A stretch of 64,000 nt of DNA from Nymphalis io. Its lineage: Eukaryota > Arthropoda > Insecta > Lepidoptera > Nymphalidae. Below are positions 13,081 through 24,430 of the stretch, piece after piece. Positions within the stretch are counted from its first letter, which is position 1. Every line of letters begins with the position of its first letter. Location: assembly GCF_905147045.1 (NCBI RefSeq), contig NC_065891.1, positions 10,921,001 to 10,985,000 of the forward strand. Direction: 5' to 3'. The position numbers and the translations under genes were made by a program. The notes beneath the pieces were generated by a model. The model saw only the letters and a program-made list of their open reading frames with translations, had not been told where the DNA came from and ran no database searches.

Positions 13081-14118
13081 CTAATGTGATTTTGTTTTAA
13101 GTTTATTCTTAAGAGAACCAACAGATTCACTAAAGACATCTAGGTGTTGACGACTACAATTCGCAAGCGAGCAAATACGGTAAATTGGCGAATGTTGACC
13201 AAGATTTGATTTGACATCAGGTAGGCTAAATATTTTACGATTTTGTAAACGGCTACCTTGACGCGGAATGTAGAAACTAATTTTAGCAAGTAGATCAGGT
13301 GCATCAATATATCCGTGCAATAATTTGTATAAAAAAAGAAAGTCAGCAGCTTCTCTTCTATATTTAAGAGTTTGCACTTTATAATTAATTAGGCGTGCAT
13401 CGTAAGAGTTAAAATTCTTAGCATTTAGATCTGTGTACGCTAAGTAATATAGAAAACGTTTTTGTACACGTTCTATTCTATCAGAGTGCACCTCATACCC
13501 AGGACTCCAAGCAACTGAACAATATTCTAGGATACTCCTTATTATACTATTGAAAACTAATATTGTCAAGCTTGGATCTTTAAAGATTTTCATTAATCTT
13601 AACACCAGACCAGATACTTGCGAGGCTTTTGATATGATGTAATCAATGTGATCTCTAAAGCTTAAGGTGTTATCTATTATCACCCCGAGATCCCTTACAC
13701 TCGTTGACTCCGTAAGGGGCGTACCGTCGATGTAGTAAGTGTGTTTTAGTGGTTTTCGTTTTCTACAAAATGTAATATGAACACATTTATCCTTATTTAG
13801 AGTCATACGATTTGCAAGACACCAACAAACAAGGTTGTCGATGTCACTTTGCAGGATTTCTATATCCTCTGGTGATTTAATTTCCCTGTATATTTTTAAA
13901 TCATCTGCGTATATTTGATATTTGGATTTAAGTACTTTTCCAACATCATTAATGAAAACAAGGAAAAACAAAGGTCCTAGGTGTGACCCTTGCGGTACAC
14001 CAGAGGGTATATTACATTCGAGAGATTTAAAACCTTTCATGGCAACTAATTGGGATCGATTCTTTAAGTATGACTCACACCAACGTAACAAGGAACCATG
14101 AATACCCATACATTCCAA
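13081..14118 (-). pseudogene. LINE ORF2, C-terminal RT part
   Basis: C-terminal half of a non-LTR reverse transcriptase. Visible motifs: KAFDLVHHDILL just upstream in the same frame (about 14,165-14,130), SGVPQGSHLGPLFF, the catalytic YADD box (QIYADDLKIY), and the thumb region with a LEYCSVAWSP-like stretch. The fingers and first palm blocks that should precede KAFD are absent, and the frame differs from the endonuclease piece upstream. The start at 14,118 is not a true start, only the edge of the open frame. It contains no internal stop over 345 codons, so the copy is young. Confidence 0.88.
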
Positions 14119-14144
14119 TTTGGTTAAAAGAATGTCGTGGTGGA

Positions 14145-15650
14145 CTAAGTCGAACGCTTTTTTAAAATCTTTTTTAAAACTTTAGCACAATTTTTAATAA
14201 ATATAGGTGGTATTAGATCGGGTCCCGCCCCTTTATTGCAATTTAAGGATAGAAGCTGTGTTTTAACCTCATGGTCTGTTACAGAACATTTGGCGTATGT
14301 GTTATTAGTACATTTAATACTAGTTAAATATTTTGGGTTGAAAGGTGGTAACTTATGTGTGGTATCATAGATCGACTGAAAATTATAGGAAAAAAGATTA
14401 CATATTTCCTGTCCTCCTGTAGCTTTTCTATCATTTAATATCATTTGATTGGGAATCGACTTAGAATTGCATTTTCTGTCTTTAAAATATTTCCAAAAGT
14501 ATGTAGGGTTGTTACGAATATGGTCTGATATATTTTTTTTGAAGAAATCATAGCATTCAAATATCATTTCGTTTGAGCGATCTCTTAGGAGATCATAAGT
14601 GTATTTATCCATAGGATTTTTATACTTCTTGAATACTTTATGATATTTTGATTTTTCCTTAAGAGTACGTATTAGAGAACGTGAATACCATATGGGATGC
14701 TTGCCATCACGGGGTTTGGATTTTGGGGTATTTTTGTAAATAGCATTTAGTAAAGTTTCATAAAAAACTTCTATCATTTCATCTACAGAGCCACAATTTT
14801 TCCATAAATGTGCCCAATCAATCTTTGAAAGTTCCTCAATAACAGTATTATAGTCGCAAAAAGCAAAATTATATTTAGGTTCAGTGTTACTTTTAAGATA
14901 GTGTTTTTGAGTAGAATACTGTAGGTCTATTAATAAGGCTGGGTGATGACAATCAAGCGGAACTAAGGGTTTTTCTTCAGATACCGTAAGAAAAGATGGA
15001 TGTGAGCTAAGTACTAGGTCGAGAATTCTATCGTTATTATTAGAAATTGAGTTGCATTGATGTAGGTTGCAAAAAAATATTGTGTCAATAAATAAAGAAT
15101 CCACATTATTGTTTGTACGTACAGGTATTAGACTACGACTGTAAGTGCTATATTCCCAGACAATATTGCTCAAATTGAAATCCCCAATCACCACGTTTAT
15201 TGTGCCGTCATCTGTATTAGAGTTAATAACTTGTGCAGTATTTTTAAGAAAGTAATTAAGTTCCAACTCCTTTACTGGAGGTGGAATATAGACACCACAA
15301 ATATTAATTTGAGTACTTTGACCTATTTTAAATGAAACCCAAAGATCTTCACATACAGATTCCCAAGTGATTTTTCTCAGACTCTCAAACTTTTTGTGTA
15401 TGGCAATTACAACACCACCACCATCTTTCAAATAAGATGAAGTTGTACTACGATCACGCCTAAATACTGAATATCGAGTGTCAAATAATTCATGATCAAA
15501 TATTGTATCATTCAGCCAAGTTTCCGTAAGAATAATGACATCATAATCACAACAGAGAACAGATAAATAGAGGTCCTCAGTCTTGGTCCGCAGGCCCCTC
15601 ACATTTTGATAAAAAAATTTAATATTGAATTTTAAAACTAAAAAACACAA
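14145..15650 (-). pseudogene. LINE ORF2, N-terminal endonuclease part
   Basis: Apurinic-type endonuclease (exonuclease-endonuclease-phosphatase fold) that nicks target DNA for target-primed reverse transcription. Motifs in order: QNVRGLRTK, LTETWLND, GGGVVIAI, GDFNLSNIVW, RILDLVLSS and a terminal DCHHPAL box, all within about the first 240 residues. A linker with IRNNPTYFWKYFK follows, then the beginning of the RT (GPDLIPPIFIKNC). The frame then runs out in an A-rich stretch at about 14,160-14,200, where the RT N-terminus has been deleted. Open over 501 codons. Confidence 0.9.
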
Positions 15651-15715
15651 TAAATGCTTACTCAGGCAGAAAAAATAAATAAAAAAGAAATAAGCACAAT
15701 AGTATAACCAAAAAA

Positions 15716-16789
15716 TTACTTTAGACTATTTAAAAAATCGTTATTTCTTATTAAAATTGCAGGTGAATGCATATTTTTACGAATATAAATGCGGCTATTT
15801 CGGATCCAGACAAACTCGTATTTCTTCTCTTTTGCGACGAGTCTCGTGGCTGCATGAAGTTTCTTGTTCGTTGGGGACAAATGTTCACTGACGTATATTG
15901 ATTGCTTATCACCCGCGATGCCTAAATGAGTCGAATTGAGTTTGTTGTTTTCATTCTTTTTGTTGAAAATTTTTACCGCTGCAAGTATAGTATCACGGAC
16001 GCGCGGGCTGGTTAATTTGACTATGATATTGCGAGAGCGCTTCGAGTCAGAATCAACCTTAGCAACGCGATGGAATTCTTTAATATCACTATCATCTATG
16101 ACACACGAAACGACTTTAGTGAGTTGTTTCACAATAGTAAGCAGGTTTTCAGACTTATGCTCCGGAACACACTGTATTTCAATATTACAGTCTCGAGCAC
16201 GTTGCTCAAGCTGTTCCATAAGGCTGGCGACTTTGCTAAGTTGCGCACGTAGAGATGTGCTTTCTGTTTTTAATTGAGAGATATCTGTTTTGTAACGATC
16301 GTTAATGAGTTGTTGTTCGTCAAAATTATCAGATAAAAACTGCACTGTATTAGTTACTTGATCTAACTCCTTTCGCATTATAGAAAATTTGGAGTTTAAA
16401 TCTCGCACTTCACCGCGAATCTCACTTAATTTCGTATTGAAATCGTTTAGGCTTAATTGTTGGTATTCAAATTTTTCATTCATTTCTCTACGAAGATTTC
16501 GAATTTCTTGAAGAATAGCATCTTGGGAGTCTATGTTACTTACTAAGGAAACTGGTGAATCTATTTCAGATTCTTTAATACTCTTGCCATGATCGGAAGG
16601 AGAGCTTTTATTCCCTGTTTTTGATTTCGGCCCTTGACATATTGGGCAAACCCATTTAGCTCGGCTCGATTGTGCCTCATTGAACTTAATACAGTCCGCA
16701 TGAAAATGACGGTTACATGATGTATTTGAACATTTAACTCTCTTCTGAGTTACAAGTAAATTATTGTTACATGTGTAGCACACAACCAT
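15716..16789 (-). CDS. LINE ORF1: PHD finger, coiled coil and FP-like C-terminal domain
   Basis: RNA-binding or chaperone-type ORF1 protein of the retrotransposon, 357 residues and open. Residues 4-51 form a C4HC3 PHD-type zinc finger (C4, C7, C20, C25, H30, C33, C48, C51). About residues 85-205 are heptad-rich coiled coil. The C-terminal part (about 205-357), with REFHRVAK-like and NIIVKLTSPRVRD words, resembles the FP-like domain often annotated in insect LINE ORF1 proteins. It starts at ATG 16,789 and ends 65 bp before ORF2. The PHD finger is intact, so this half may still encode a stable protein. Confidence 0.85.
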   Translation of the reverse strand: MVVCYTCNNNLLVTQKRVKCSNTSCNRHFHADCIKFNEAQSSRAKWVCPICQGPKSKTGNKSSPSDHGKSIKESEIDSPVSLVSNIDSQDAILQEIRNLRREMNEKFEYQQLSLNDFNTKLSEIRGEVRDLNSKFSIMRKELDQVTNTVQFLSDNFDEQQLINDRYKTDISQLKTESTSLRAQLSKVASLMEQLEQRARDCNIEIQCVPEHKSENLLTIVKQLTKVVSCVIDDSDIKEFHRVAKVDSDSKRSRNIIVKLTSPRVRDTILAAVKIFNKKNENNKLNSTHLGIAGDKQSIYVSEHLSPTNKKLHAATRLVAKEKKYEFVWIRNSRIYIRKNMHSPAILIRNNDFLNSLK

Positions 16790-16960
16790 ACTTATAAAAA
16801 TAAATAAATAGAAGAAAAAAAAAAAAAAAAAGCTCGGTGTATTCAGGATTTGATCTTGGTACCCCTCGATGTCTTTGAATTACAGTCACTTTTACTACCG
16901 CGCTGCTATTTGTGCAGATGTTATGGAGGTCGAAAATGTTGATCAGTAGAGTACTTAAGC

Positions 16961-17269
16961 TTAGCAGCAAATTATTATCAGTGCTAAGTGGGTGGTGTAA
17001 AATAACTTTGTTCCACTAGCACTTAATAACAGCAACTTAGGAGTATAGTTTTAGGTAAAAAACTGCACTTTTTGGACACGATTGATATGAATTATGGTTA
17101 AACTAATTATAGGCACTATAGTCAATTGCAGATTTTGCACTAAAAGCTATTAGAACTATTTTATTTTATTAATTTTAATCGACACAGGTACAAACTGATG
17201 TTTACACAAGTACTACTCCGAACGTTATGATTTATATGAAATAAATAAATATATGATTAATAATAAAAA
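16961..17269. other. Intergenic between LINE and hemolin-like exon
   Basis: AT-rich with no open frame of note. It must contain the hemolin-like 3' UTR; minus-strand AATAAA occurs only about 100 bp after the stop (near 17,163). Confidence 0.4.
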
Positions 17270-17454
17270 TTACTGAACGTAAACTAACGTCTCCGCGTAT
17301 ATTTCACCATTATCGTTGATTCCCTTGCATCCGTAATATCCTTTGTCTTCTATCAGCACGTTCTTAATGGTCAGATCAGCGACTGTCGCGTTCCCTCTTG
17401 AAGATTTGTTGAGTGTTATCCTGTCACCCGGAGGTAAGGTCTGCGCGTTGTACA
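17270..17454 (-). CDS. Hemolin-like protein, terminal exon (half an Ig domain)
   Basis: Codes for the C-terminal half of an I-set Ig domain: the tyrosine-corner motif DKGYYGC, then an AETLVYVQ end and stop. The wording GYYGC...NGEIYAETLV matches the C-terminus of lepidopteran hemolin, a secreted four-Ig immune protein that binds bacteria and haemocytes. The exon starts just after one of two AG acceptors near 17,456-17,461; which is used cannot be told without the preceding exon. No further Ig exon was recognised upstream (to the right), although the intron could be long. It could belong to an intact gene with a very long intron, or be an orphan remnant; the intact frame favours a live exon. 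Confidence 0.7.
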
Positions 17455-17609
17455 CTGCGACTTACACACAAACTACAAAAGTAAAAACTAATATTTTCAT
17501 AAAGGGATATTTTCTTAACTCAGGTTTCAAATGATCTAAAAGCAAGTTAAAATACGTCAGTAGACTCGCAAATCGAACACCTGATGTTGAAATGGCACTG
17601 TGAGAAATA

Positions 17610-17823
17610 TTAAACCACCCCTTACATTATCAATGCACCACAAACCTTGGGAACTAGATGTGATATCCCTTGTTCATGGTTCACTGGCTAACTCAACCTT
17701 CAAATACACACACATACGGAACACAACAATACTAAGTATTGCTATTTAGCGGTAGAATATCACCCTCTGATGAGAGGATGATATCTACCCAGATGGGCTT
17801 GCACAAAGCTGTACCACCAAGCT
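17610..17823 (-). mobile_element. Lepidopteran short repeat, family B, minus orientation
   Basis: Matches, in reverse complement, the full-length copy at 54,721-55,011: CTTGGGAACTAG, GGAACACAACAATACTAAG, GCGGTAGAATATC and GGCTTGCACAAAGC words in the expected order. Diverged. Confidence 0.75.
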
Positions 17824-19011
17824 ATTAATCATAATACATTATTCGAAAATTTAAACAATAAAACAAAATTCAATAATTTTAGCTAAATGTATACTTAAAA
17901 TACTTAAAATACTTACCAAAACTGTAGAATATATTATATCAAATTAAATTACGTCTTAAGTAAATTTGAATACGTCGAACGCAATGGGGGCATCGATTCA
18001 AGTTCGAGTAGAACAACTTTCTTAATTAACGAGTGAGTGTAATTAAGTCGCGAACAAAGTGTCACCCCTGACTAGCTTCTGATTTCCAATCAAAGGTTGA
18101 ATATGCATATTCAATAATCAAACTAATTGTTATGAGATAGTTTAATTGCAAAAATATAGAAGTAACTTTAAGGAAACACGAAATGATAAATGCTTTTAAT
18201 ATAGCGATTGTTGTACTGTTCATAGATATATTACTTAATAAATTATTCTATGCTTGCAAATAATTCAATTATTGGTATAAATTTTTCAATTTGATAAATA
18301 AATACCTAACATTTAATACCGGCTTGAACTACAGGCACGAGGGACATAACATCTTAGTTCCTTTGACTATGGGCGGTGTTGACCACTTACCATCAGGTGG
18401 TCTATTTGCCTGTCCACCTATAAAAATATAAAAATTATAATATTTATATTTAAAAAAAAAATTAAGATGTTTGGTAATTTAAGAAAAAAAAGGATATCTA
18501 ACTTCATTGCAATAGTAATATTTTTAATATTAAATTTCATTACTAATTTTGAAAGCTTCTCTCACTTTTTTAAGTAAAGTACAAAAGAAGTATAAAACGA
18601 ATATTTTATTCTTACCACAAGACGTGTTCAAATCCAACGTTTGTTTGTTTCACAGAAACATAAAGCATTCTGAATCGGTGTGTGGTCCTCCGGGGAGACA
18701 TTAGAGAGGATGGGGCGTATACGTGCAAGTAATATATAATTACAAAACTCGGTATTTATTTTTAAAAGAGCCAACCTAAGAAGAAAAATGGATAGGATAT
18801 GATTTTTTGAAACATTTTTCAACTTCATGGTGTAAGTATTGTAAATTAGTTTAAGAAAATAATTAATTGATTTTAAAAATTCGAGATGTCTACCTTCTAC
18901 GTTAAAAAAAATTAACGACCTTATTTGAAGTAAACTGAAGTAGGTTTTTTTTTTAAATAAAATTATAGTTAAATTGATAAACGATATATTAAAAGAAGTA
19001 TATAAATTAAG
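17824..19011. other. Intergenic or intronic AT-rich stretch
   Basis: Contains a family-B repeat tail (18,318-18,425) and a minus-strand open stretch at about 18,628-18,740 with a moderately GC-rich segment (NVSPEDHTPIQNA) that looks like an old repeat but was not identified. No other gene-like signal. Confidence 0.4.
18318..18425 (+). mobile_element. Family B short repeat, 3' half
   Basis: GGCACGAGGGACATAACATC, CTTACCATCAGGTGG and TGTCCACCT words followed by an A-rich tail, as in the full copy at 54,721-55,011. Confidence 0.75.
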
Positions 19012-19258
19012 TGCCGAAATGGCTCGGTGGCTATAATTCCAGCTCGCATCTGATCTTTTATATGCTTAATTTGTGTTTGTAATTCATCTCGCTCGAAGGA
19101 AAACATCGTGTGGAAACCTGCATATGGCGAATGAAAATCTGGCACGTGTATCAACTACAAATCCGCATTGAGCAGCGTGGTGGAGTAAGCTCCAACTCTT
19201 CTTTAAAAAAAGGACTGCTGGTCTAAGCCAGCAGTGGGACATTTGCAGGCTGATACTG
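19012..19258 (+). mobile_element. Metulj-like SINE
   Basis: AGTGCCGAAATGGCTCGGTGG head, ATTCATCTCGCTCGAAGG, AACATCGTGTGGAAACCTGC and the CCAGCAGTGGGACATTTGCAGG tail, the same order as the copy at 3,911-4,170. Confidence 0.8.
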
Positions 19259-19459
19259 TTTTAAATATTGTTTTTAGGGAATTATTAACATTCCTATTCC
19301 TTTCTCTAGTAAAGGATTTATTAGGAGTGGGTACCACGAAAGCCCAAGGCCCCAAGGGGTCACGTCTATTTGCGACTTTTTTATCTCTAGGTGGATCGTA
19401 TACGTCGAACAATTCGAGCCTTTGTTAACATTAAACGGCTTAACGGCAAATAAGACAAA

Positions 19460-19729
19460 ATGGAGTTACGAAGTTATAGGTTTTTATTTACTAGTTACGT
19501 TATATGTACAAAGAAAAACCCAAACGATATATTTATTAAAGATTCAACTAAATGTTGTCCAAAAATTACAGCCGTAAATGTAACGCTTATGATAATACAT
19601 CATACTCTGACAGTGTCCGAAGGAAATGCCGTCGTGGCCATCGGAAATTACACTTTTAATCTGCCAGTCCCCGACACATGTTACAGCTCTTATAAATTAA
19701 GCTTAGTGAGAAAAATTCGCTGCCATTAA
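19460..19729 (+). other. Unrecognised 89-codon open frame
   Basis: Open frame from ATG 19,460, with less AT-rich codons over 19,555-19,700 than its surroundings and two potential N-glycosylation sites. No signal peptide, domain or splice context was recognised. It may be a decayed exon or chance. Confidence 0.15.
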
Positions 19730-20784
19730 ACCATTTTGTCTGGTTTTTTTTTTGATAACTTTTTTTTAAGCTTACCTGTCTTGCTAAATGCTAATAGCGT
19801 TATTAGTTTCTAAGAGTTATCAACAGTTACATTCTTCATAAGACAGACAAAATAATAATATTATAATATATTTTTCATATTACAAAACTCTTTTTGTTAT
19901 AAATTGTATCTCCTATGCTTAGACTTGAAACTGAAATTGTTGCATTACAACAATCATATAAACATCAACATATTTTTTTTTTAATTTATAAACAAATAAA
20001 ATTTTATATTAAAATTTTACTTTTATGCATGTCTTACACATATTCTAGTCGAGGAGTCTGAATTAAAACATAATGTAATACGAAAGAATTCCTAAGAGAC
20101 ATGTGAGTTGCGTGATAACGGCCACATTGTGCTGGTAACAGCGTAAATCAATGGCTTATATTAATCTTAAGTAACGGCTGCTCAGTTCTAACTTAGAATA
20201 AAAAAGTCTTGTGTTAATATACGCAAAATGTATTGAAATAAATATTAATGTAATAAGACTGTTGGTATAACGTTAAAAGATTTTAATTCATGATTTGGAG
20301 CGATTTATGGGTAACAATTCGCCATATCAATTTTAGGTCACCATATAGTAAAATATACGTATTACTTATAATAATTATAGGAAAATTACTTGTTAAAAAT
20401 ATATTGTTTTTTTTTATATCATTAGATTCTAGAAAAAAATCTTTGTGATAAAGCAGTTTCGTTTTATAAAATTGTCTTGTTTAATACAATAATTTTCTCG
20501 GTTTCTTTATTCCGAGCTAATGAGATTATCTTCAGCGTCAAGCTTGTCATTTCAGAAATTTGATAAAAACGAAAAAATACGTAATGTCGGGAATAATTGA
20601 TTCAGTAGTGAGTGATGTTCGAAAAATATGTCTAACATTAAGAAATTGGTTTGCTGGAAATATAATATATATTTTGAGTCTTGGAATAATGATTCATTCT
20701 AAATAATTTAACAGTTTGTTAGTATTTGAATAATTCGTCAGGAAAAATTTAAAGACCTAGGGATTCTGGCCATGTAAAGTTTTC
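19730..20784. other. AT-rich stretch, nothing recognised
   Basis: No coding frame, repeat family or RNA gene recognised in about 1 kb of AT-rich sequence. Confidence 0.5.
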
Positions 20785-21025
20785 GGGCGGGCAAATGGCA
20801 AATAGCGTAAGAATAATTTCTTACATCGCCAATGCGCCGCTAATCTTGGAAACTTACATATTATACCCCTTGTACCTGCAGATGGATGCGGACTGCCCAA
20901 GATCGGGATGGTTGGCGTTCTATGGGGGAGGCTTTCGTCCAGCAGTGGACGGAAAATAGCTGAAAAAAAAAAAAAAAACCTGCAGTTAGACTGGCTCATT
21001 CACCCTTCCAACCGGAACATGCTAA
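20785..21025 (-). mobile_element. Family B short repeat interrupted by a nested insertion
   Basis: Left part (CTTACATCGCCAATGCGCC, TCTTGGAAACT, CCTTGT) and right part (TTAGACTGGCTCATTCACCC, CCGGAACATGCTAAG) are the two halves of one minus-strand family-B copy, split by the RTE tail at 20,882-20,977. Confidence 0.75.
20882..20977 (+). mobile_element. 96-bp RTE-type LINE 3' end, nested, with 8-bp target duplication
   Basis: Reads GEAFVQQWTENS then stop and a run of A, the C-terminal peptide of RTE-type ORFs (compare GEAYVQQWTTIGC at 44.4 and 60.6 kb). It is flanked by the direct repeat ACCTGCAG at 20,874-20,881 and 20,978-20,985. A severely 5'-truncated insertion. Confidence 0.8.
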
Positions 21026-21645
21026 GTAGAATAACACAGAAAAATTTTATAGCACAGAAGTTCTTTACATAAATTATATATAATTTACCTTAAAAATATG
21101 GTTTAGTACAATGAGTGTACAAAGGCGATTTTATTGCTTTTAGCAATTTCTTCCAGACAACTATTGATTAGATTGTTTTTCAACAAATAAGTTAATCTAA
21201 AGATAAATATTTACTAAATTTTAAATGACATTTAAATATAATAATAGATTCCGAACGACGAATGATTATTTGTAATAAATTCCAAAGGTGTACAGTTTTG
21301 GCTGTGAAGGATTAATAGTCGCGATAGAATATATGATGAATGTAAGGTATCCTGACATACGGGCCCTACAGCAGTACAAAGCCCTACAACCAAATATAAC
21401 CTTAACAGTAACCAATTTAAGTAATAAAAGTATTAAAATGAATGACAGATTTTAAAAAAAAGTGCGATAAATTTTTGACGAATGGTTTCATCGTTAATAA
21501 CTTTAATGTGAAAAACTTAAAAGTAAGTAAGAAATGAAAACCAAAAATAACAATATTTATTATTTTGAAGTCGAAACTGTCGACGTAAAAACAAGGATAT
21601 TGTAAAATAAATACACACACGCTTACGATACATCCATTCGCTAGA
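21026..21645. other. AT-rich stretch, nothing recognised
   Basis: Six-frame reading shows only short chance frames; no repeat family recognised. Confidence 0.45.
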
Positions 21646-21704
21646 GTAACAAGAAACTGTAGTGGAGCATTGACAGTGCTGGATTAATGAGGTTGTCACC
21701 TGCA

Positions 21705-21862
21705 GGCATTTCAGCGAAGTGTAGGCGAACTCGCGTGTCTTTTGTTTTGTACTTGTGTCGTATGCAATACCCGGTGTTTGTGTTAAAAGTACGTTTAATA
21801 TCTTGGATTGTTTTAAATTTCAGGTCGGCAGTACAGTGGTAAACCCAGCTGTCATCTGTGTA
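21705..21862 (-). other. Possible exon of unknown gene
   Basis: A minus-strand open stretch with an AG acceptor (TTTAGTTAG near 21,862) and a GT donor (GCAGGTGACA near 21,705), codons less AT-biased than the flanks, and two cysteines, three tryptophan/tyrosine residues and a basic middle. No family recognised. It may be an exon of a gene whose other parts are elsewhere, or a transposon fragment. Confidence 0.25.
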
Positions 21863-22039
21863 TGTCGATTTACTAACTAAAGGTATTTGCATTCGAAGAT
21901 TTATAATGTTTCAAAATTAAATTCAAGCATCGTTAAAATATATTTCTATTTTTTAATAAAAAAAGCACTTTCGCTGAAATGTGTTTCTATCGAGAAGACC
22001 TGATAAGAAACTCAGTAGTTACTCTTTTCTTCCATTAAT

Positions 22040-22335
22040 AATAATGTCCTCCAGACCGATTTCGGCCACGGCGGCCAATTTTAAGAGAGATTAGCCAACT
22101 ATATCATATGGCAATCCGACACGACCAGAAAGAGTTCAGGCATAGGACCAACGGCTTTTCGTGCTTTCCGAGGCACGGGAGTGTACACACTGTCAACTTC
22201 CAGACTCCGGGCTGCAATTGAGAACTTTCCAACAGAAAAACCTAATAACTTTTTATTGACCCGACCTGGGAATTGAACCCAGGATCCCCGGGTCTGCGGC
22301 TTTACATCAAGCCACTAGACCAACGAGGCAGTCTT
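22040..22335 (-). mobile_element. tRNA-derived SINE (family C), nearly full length
   Basis: Read on the minus strand it begins with a tRNA-like head: box A TTGGTCTAGTGGC and box B GGGTTCAATTCCC at normal spacing. A body follows containing CTCCCGTGCCTCGGAAAGCACG and GGATTGCCATATG. Bodies of the same family lie at 45,775-45,930 and 55,060-55,220, and a head at 11,087. Confidence 0.85.
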
Positions 22336-24430
22336 CCATACATACGTAGGTTAATAAGGAATCAATGAATAGATGCTTCAGTTTTTTTTTCATCTACAAA
22401 GTATCTATTTTATTGAGTAATCAATTATAACATGAGATATAAAATTAAGTAAACTTCAAATTAAAAATAACTGTGGCGTCTAATTATAGAAATGAATAAA
22501 ATGCCCAAGGAAAGTCAATACATTATAATAAGGCCTATCAAATACAATTTGAAACGGTTTCTGTACGTCGACCTCGAAAGTATACCAGTTACTATGTTGT
22601 TGTTATAGTAAATGAAGTTTATCTAGCGCATATCACATCATCTCTATAATAAAGCGTTGCTCAGATCTCAGGTGGCGTTATTTACCACCATGAACCTCCG
22701 TAAGGGTCTCGTAAAGCGTGCGTGAACTGGCTAATGAGTAATGTGAGAGGTACATTATTTACCGTGTATGTATGTAGGGTTAGTGAGGTGGCAAAGATTT
22801 CCTGTGAGATATATCGAATAACTATAACAGTTTGCGGTTTAACGTTCTAATTTTATATAATTTAATAAATATGTCTAAAATCTATCGGATGGTATTTATA
22901 TCGAAGAAAATGTGCTTATTTATTTATATCGATAACCTGATGAGTGTGTATATGGTTGAAATAAGAATAACGTTGCGTATCCTCCTGATATCTACAAGAC
23001 AAGCCAACTACGTAGAAGATATTATCATATTGTATATTATCGCTCATACTGAGCGCATATATAATTTTCTATACTCACTGTTACAGTTATTTGGGTAAAA
23101 CGACACAAACGGGAGAGGGTCAGACTCAGGCCACGGTGGGTTTTATGTTATTTCAAAGGCGTGAGTATAACAATGCAAACTAAGTCGGATGCTACTAACA
23201 ATTTATTGATAAAAAAAAGACTAAGCTAGCAACTAGATCAATATGACAGTTACGGTTAATTAAAATATCTGAGAAACGTTACAGATAAAAAAAGACGTCT
23301 ATTGATCATATTAATCAACAAACTGATGGTTGTTGATCTTGTGATTATCGTTTATTGTTGATCTTGTAACGGTAAAAACTGTAGGTGAATCGAAAGTTGC
23401 ACATTTTCACCTTAACTGTGCTACAATATATCTATCTAAAAATATTTGCTTTCGTTTGCCATAAATAGTCTAAACAAAATAATACAAACTTTATTATTAT
23501 TTGACATCAAAACAAACTAGTGATTTTTCATTCTCTTTTAACGAAATTTTGGGCAATAAAACTAGTTTATGTTTGAAAGAACCAATTAAATGGCACAAGA
23601 ACCTAAAAATAGATAAAATTTGCATTTTATTTAATTGAATTGGATGTTATTCGATAGATAGATATATAATAATAAACACAATACTGTATCTATTGATTTT
23701 CTCGTCACAAATGATGAATGGGAAGATTTAAATTTAGGACAAACTGCTTAGGAACATAGAGCCAGTGGATGAGGGTCGTCTGTTATCAATTACAGCTCGT
23801 ACAAACACGGTCTGTTCCTGAATATTTGTATTCAATTACATTAAATTAATGTAGCGGCCCACGATTGATGAAGTGGATTTATTCGAAGTGATTCGGAAGG
23901 GCTGCCTGTTAACGCTCTCGTTCGACTAAGATAAATAAAAGGAAGTACGATTTAACGAGGGCGATTAAACGATGATCCACATTTAATTTGATTTGGTTTC
24001 CTTTATTGATTTAGGTTTGAATGTATTTGTACTTACTGATAGTTATAATTTAGATACAAGTTGTAAGGTACATAATAAATTAAATAATATATTACTTATC
24101 ATTACTTCAGATGAAAGAGAAACTTATGACGTCATGGGTGTTTAGACTATGTATATAATATGATTCGTTTTTATCTAATGAGTGCTCTTCGACTAATGCG
24201 TACTCTAACACTCATGAATCGTGAATAACAACGAATATGAGTGGCATAAAAACAATGCAAGGACGAATTGTCAAGACTTTTACGTTGTAGAAAATCATGA
24301 TTCATTTTGTAAATATCAATATCAAAATATCGATAACGCATATTTATGTCTGATATTTTTATGCAAATGGAACTAAAGACCGATATTTATAATGTACTTT
24401 TTATAAGTTGTATTGGGACACCATTCGTTC
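22336..24430. other. Gene-poor AT-rich stretch
   Basis: Short frames only (for example 22,832-23,098 plus, rich in Ile/Tyr and without recognisable content). No repeat family or RNA recognised. Confidence 0.45.

Larger units (their letters stand above)
12857..16960 (-). mobile_element. CR1/Jockey-like non-LTR retrotransposon, internally deleted
   Basis: Minus-strand element with a 49-nt T-run at 12,857-12,905 (its poly(A) tail), a short 3' UTR, ORF2 in two pieces (13,081-14,118 and 14,145-15,650) and ORF1 (15,716-16,789). The order 5' ORF1 (PHD finger), ORF2 (endonuclease then RT), poly(A) fits CR1-group or related LINEs; the exact clade is not certain. The 5' boundary near 16,960 is approximate and no target-site duplication was found. 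The copy cannot mobilise itself because the RT is deleted and frameshifted. Confidence 0.88.

Noticed and set aside
22260..22335. Functional tRNA gene on the minus strand
   Set aside because: Box A and B are good, but no clean acceptor stem and the tRNA-like part runs straight into a SINE body found elsewhere in the window.
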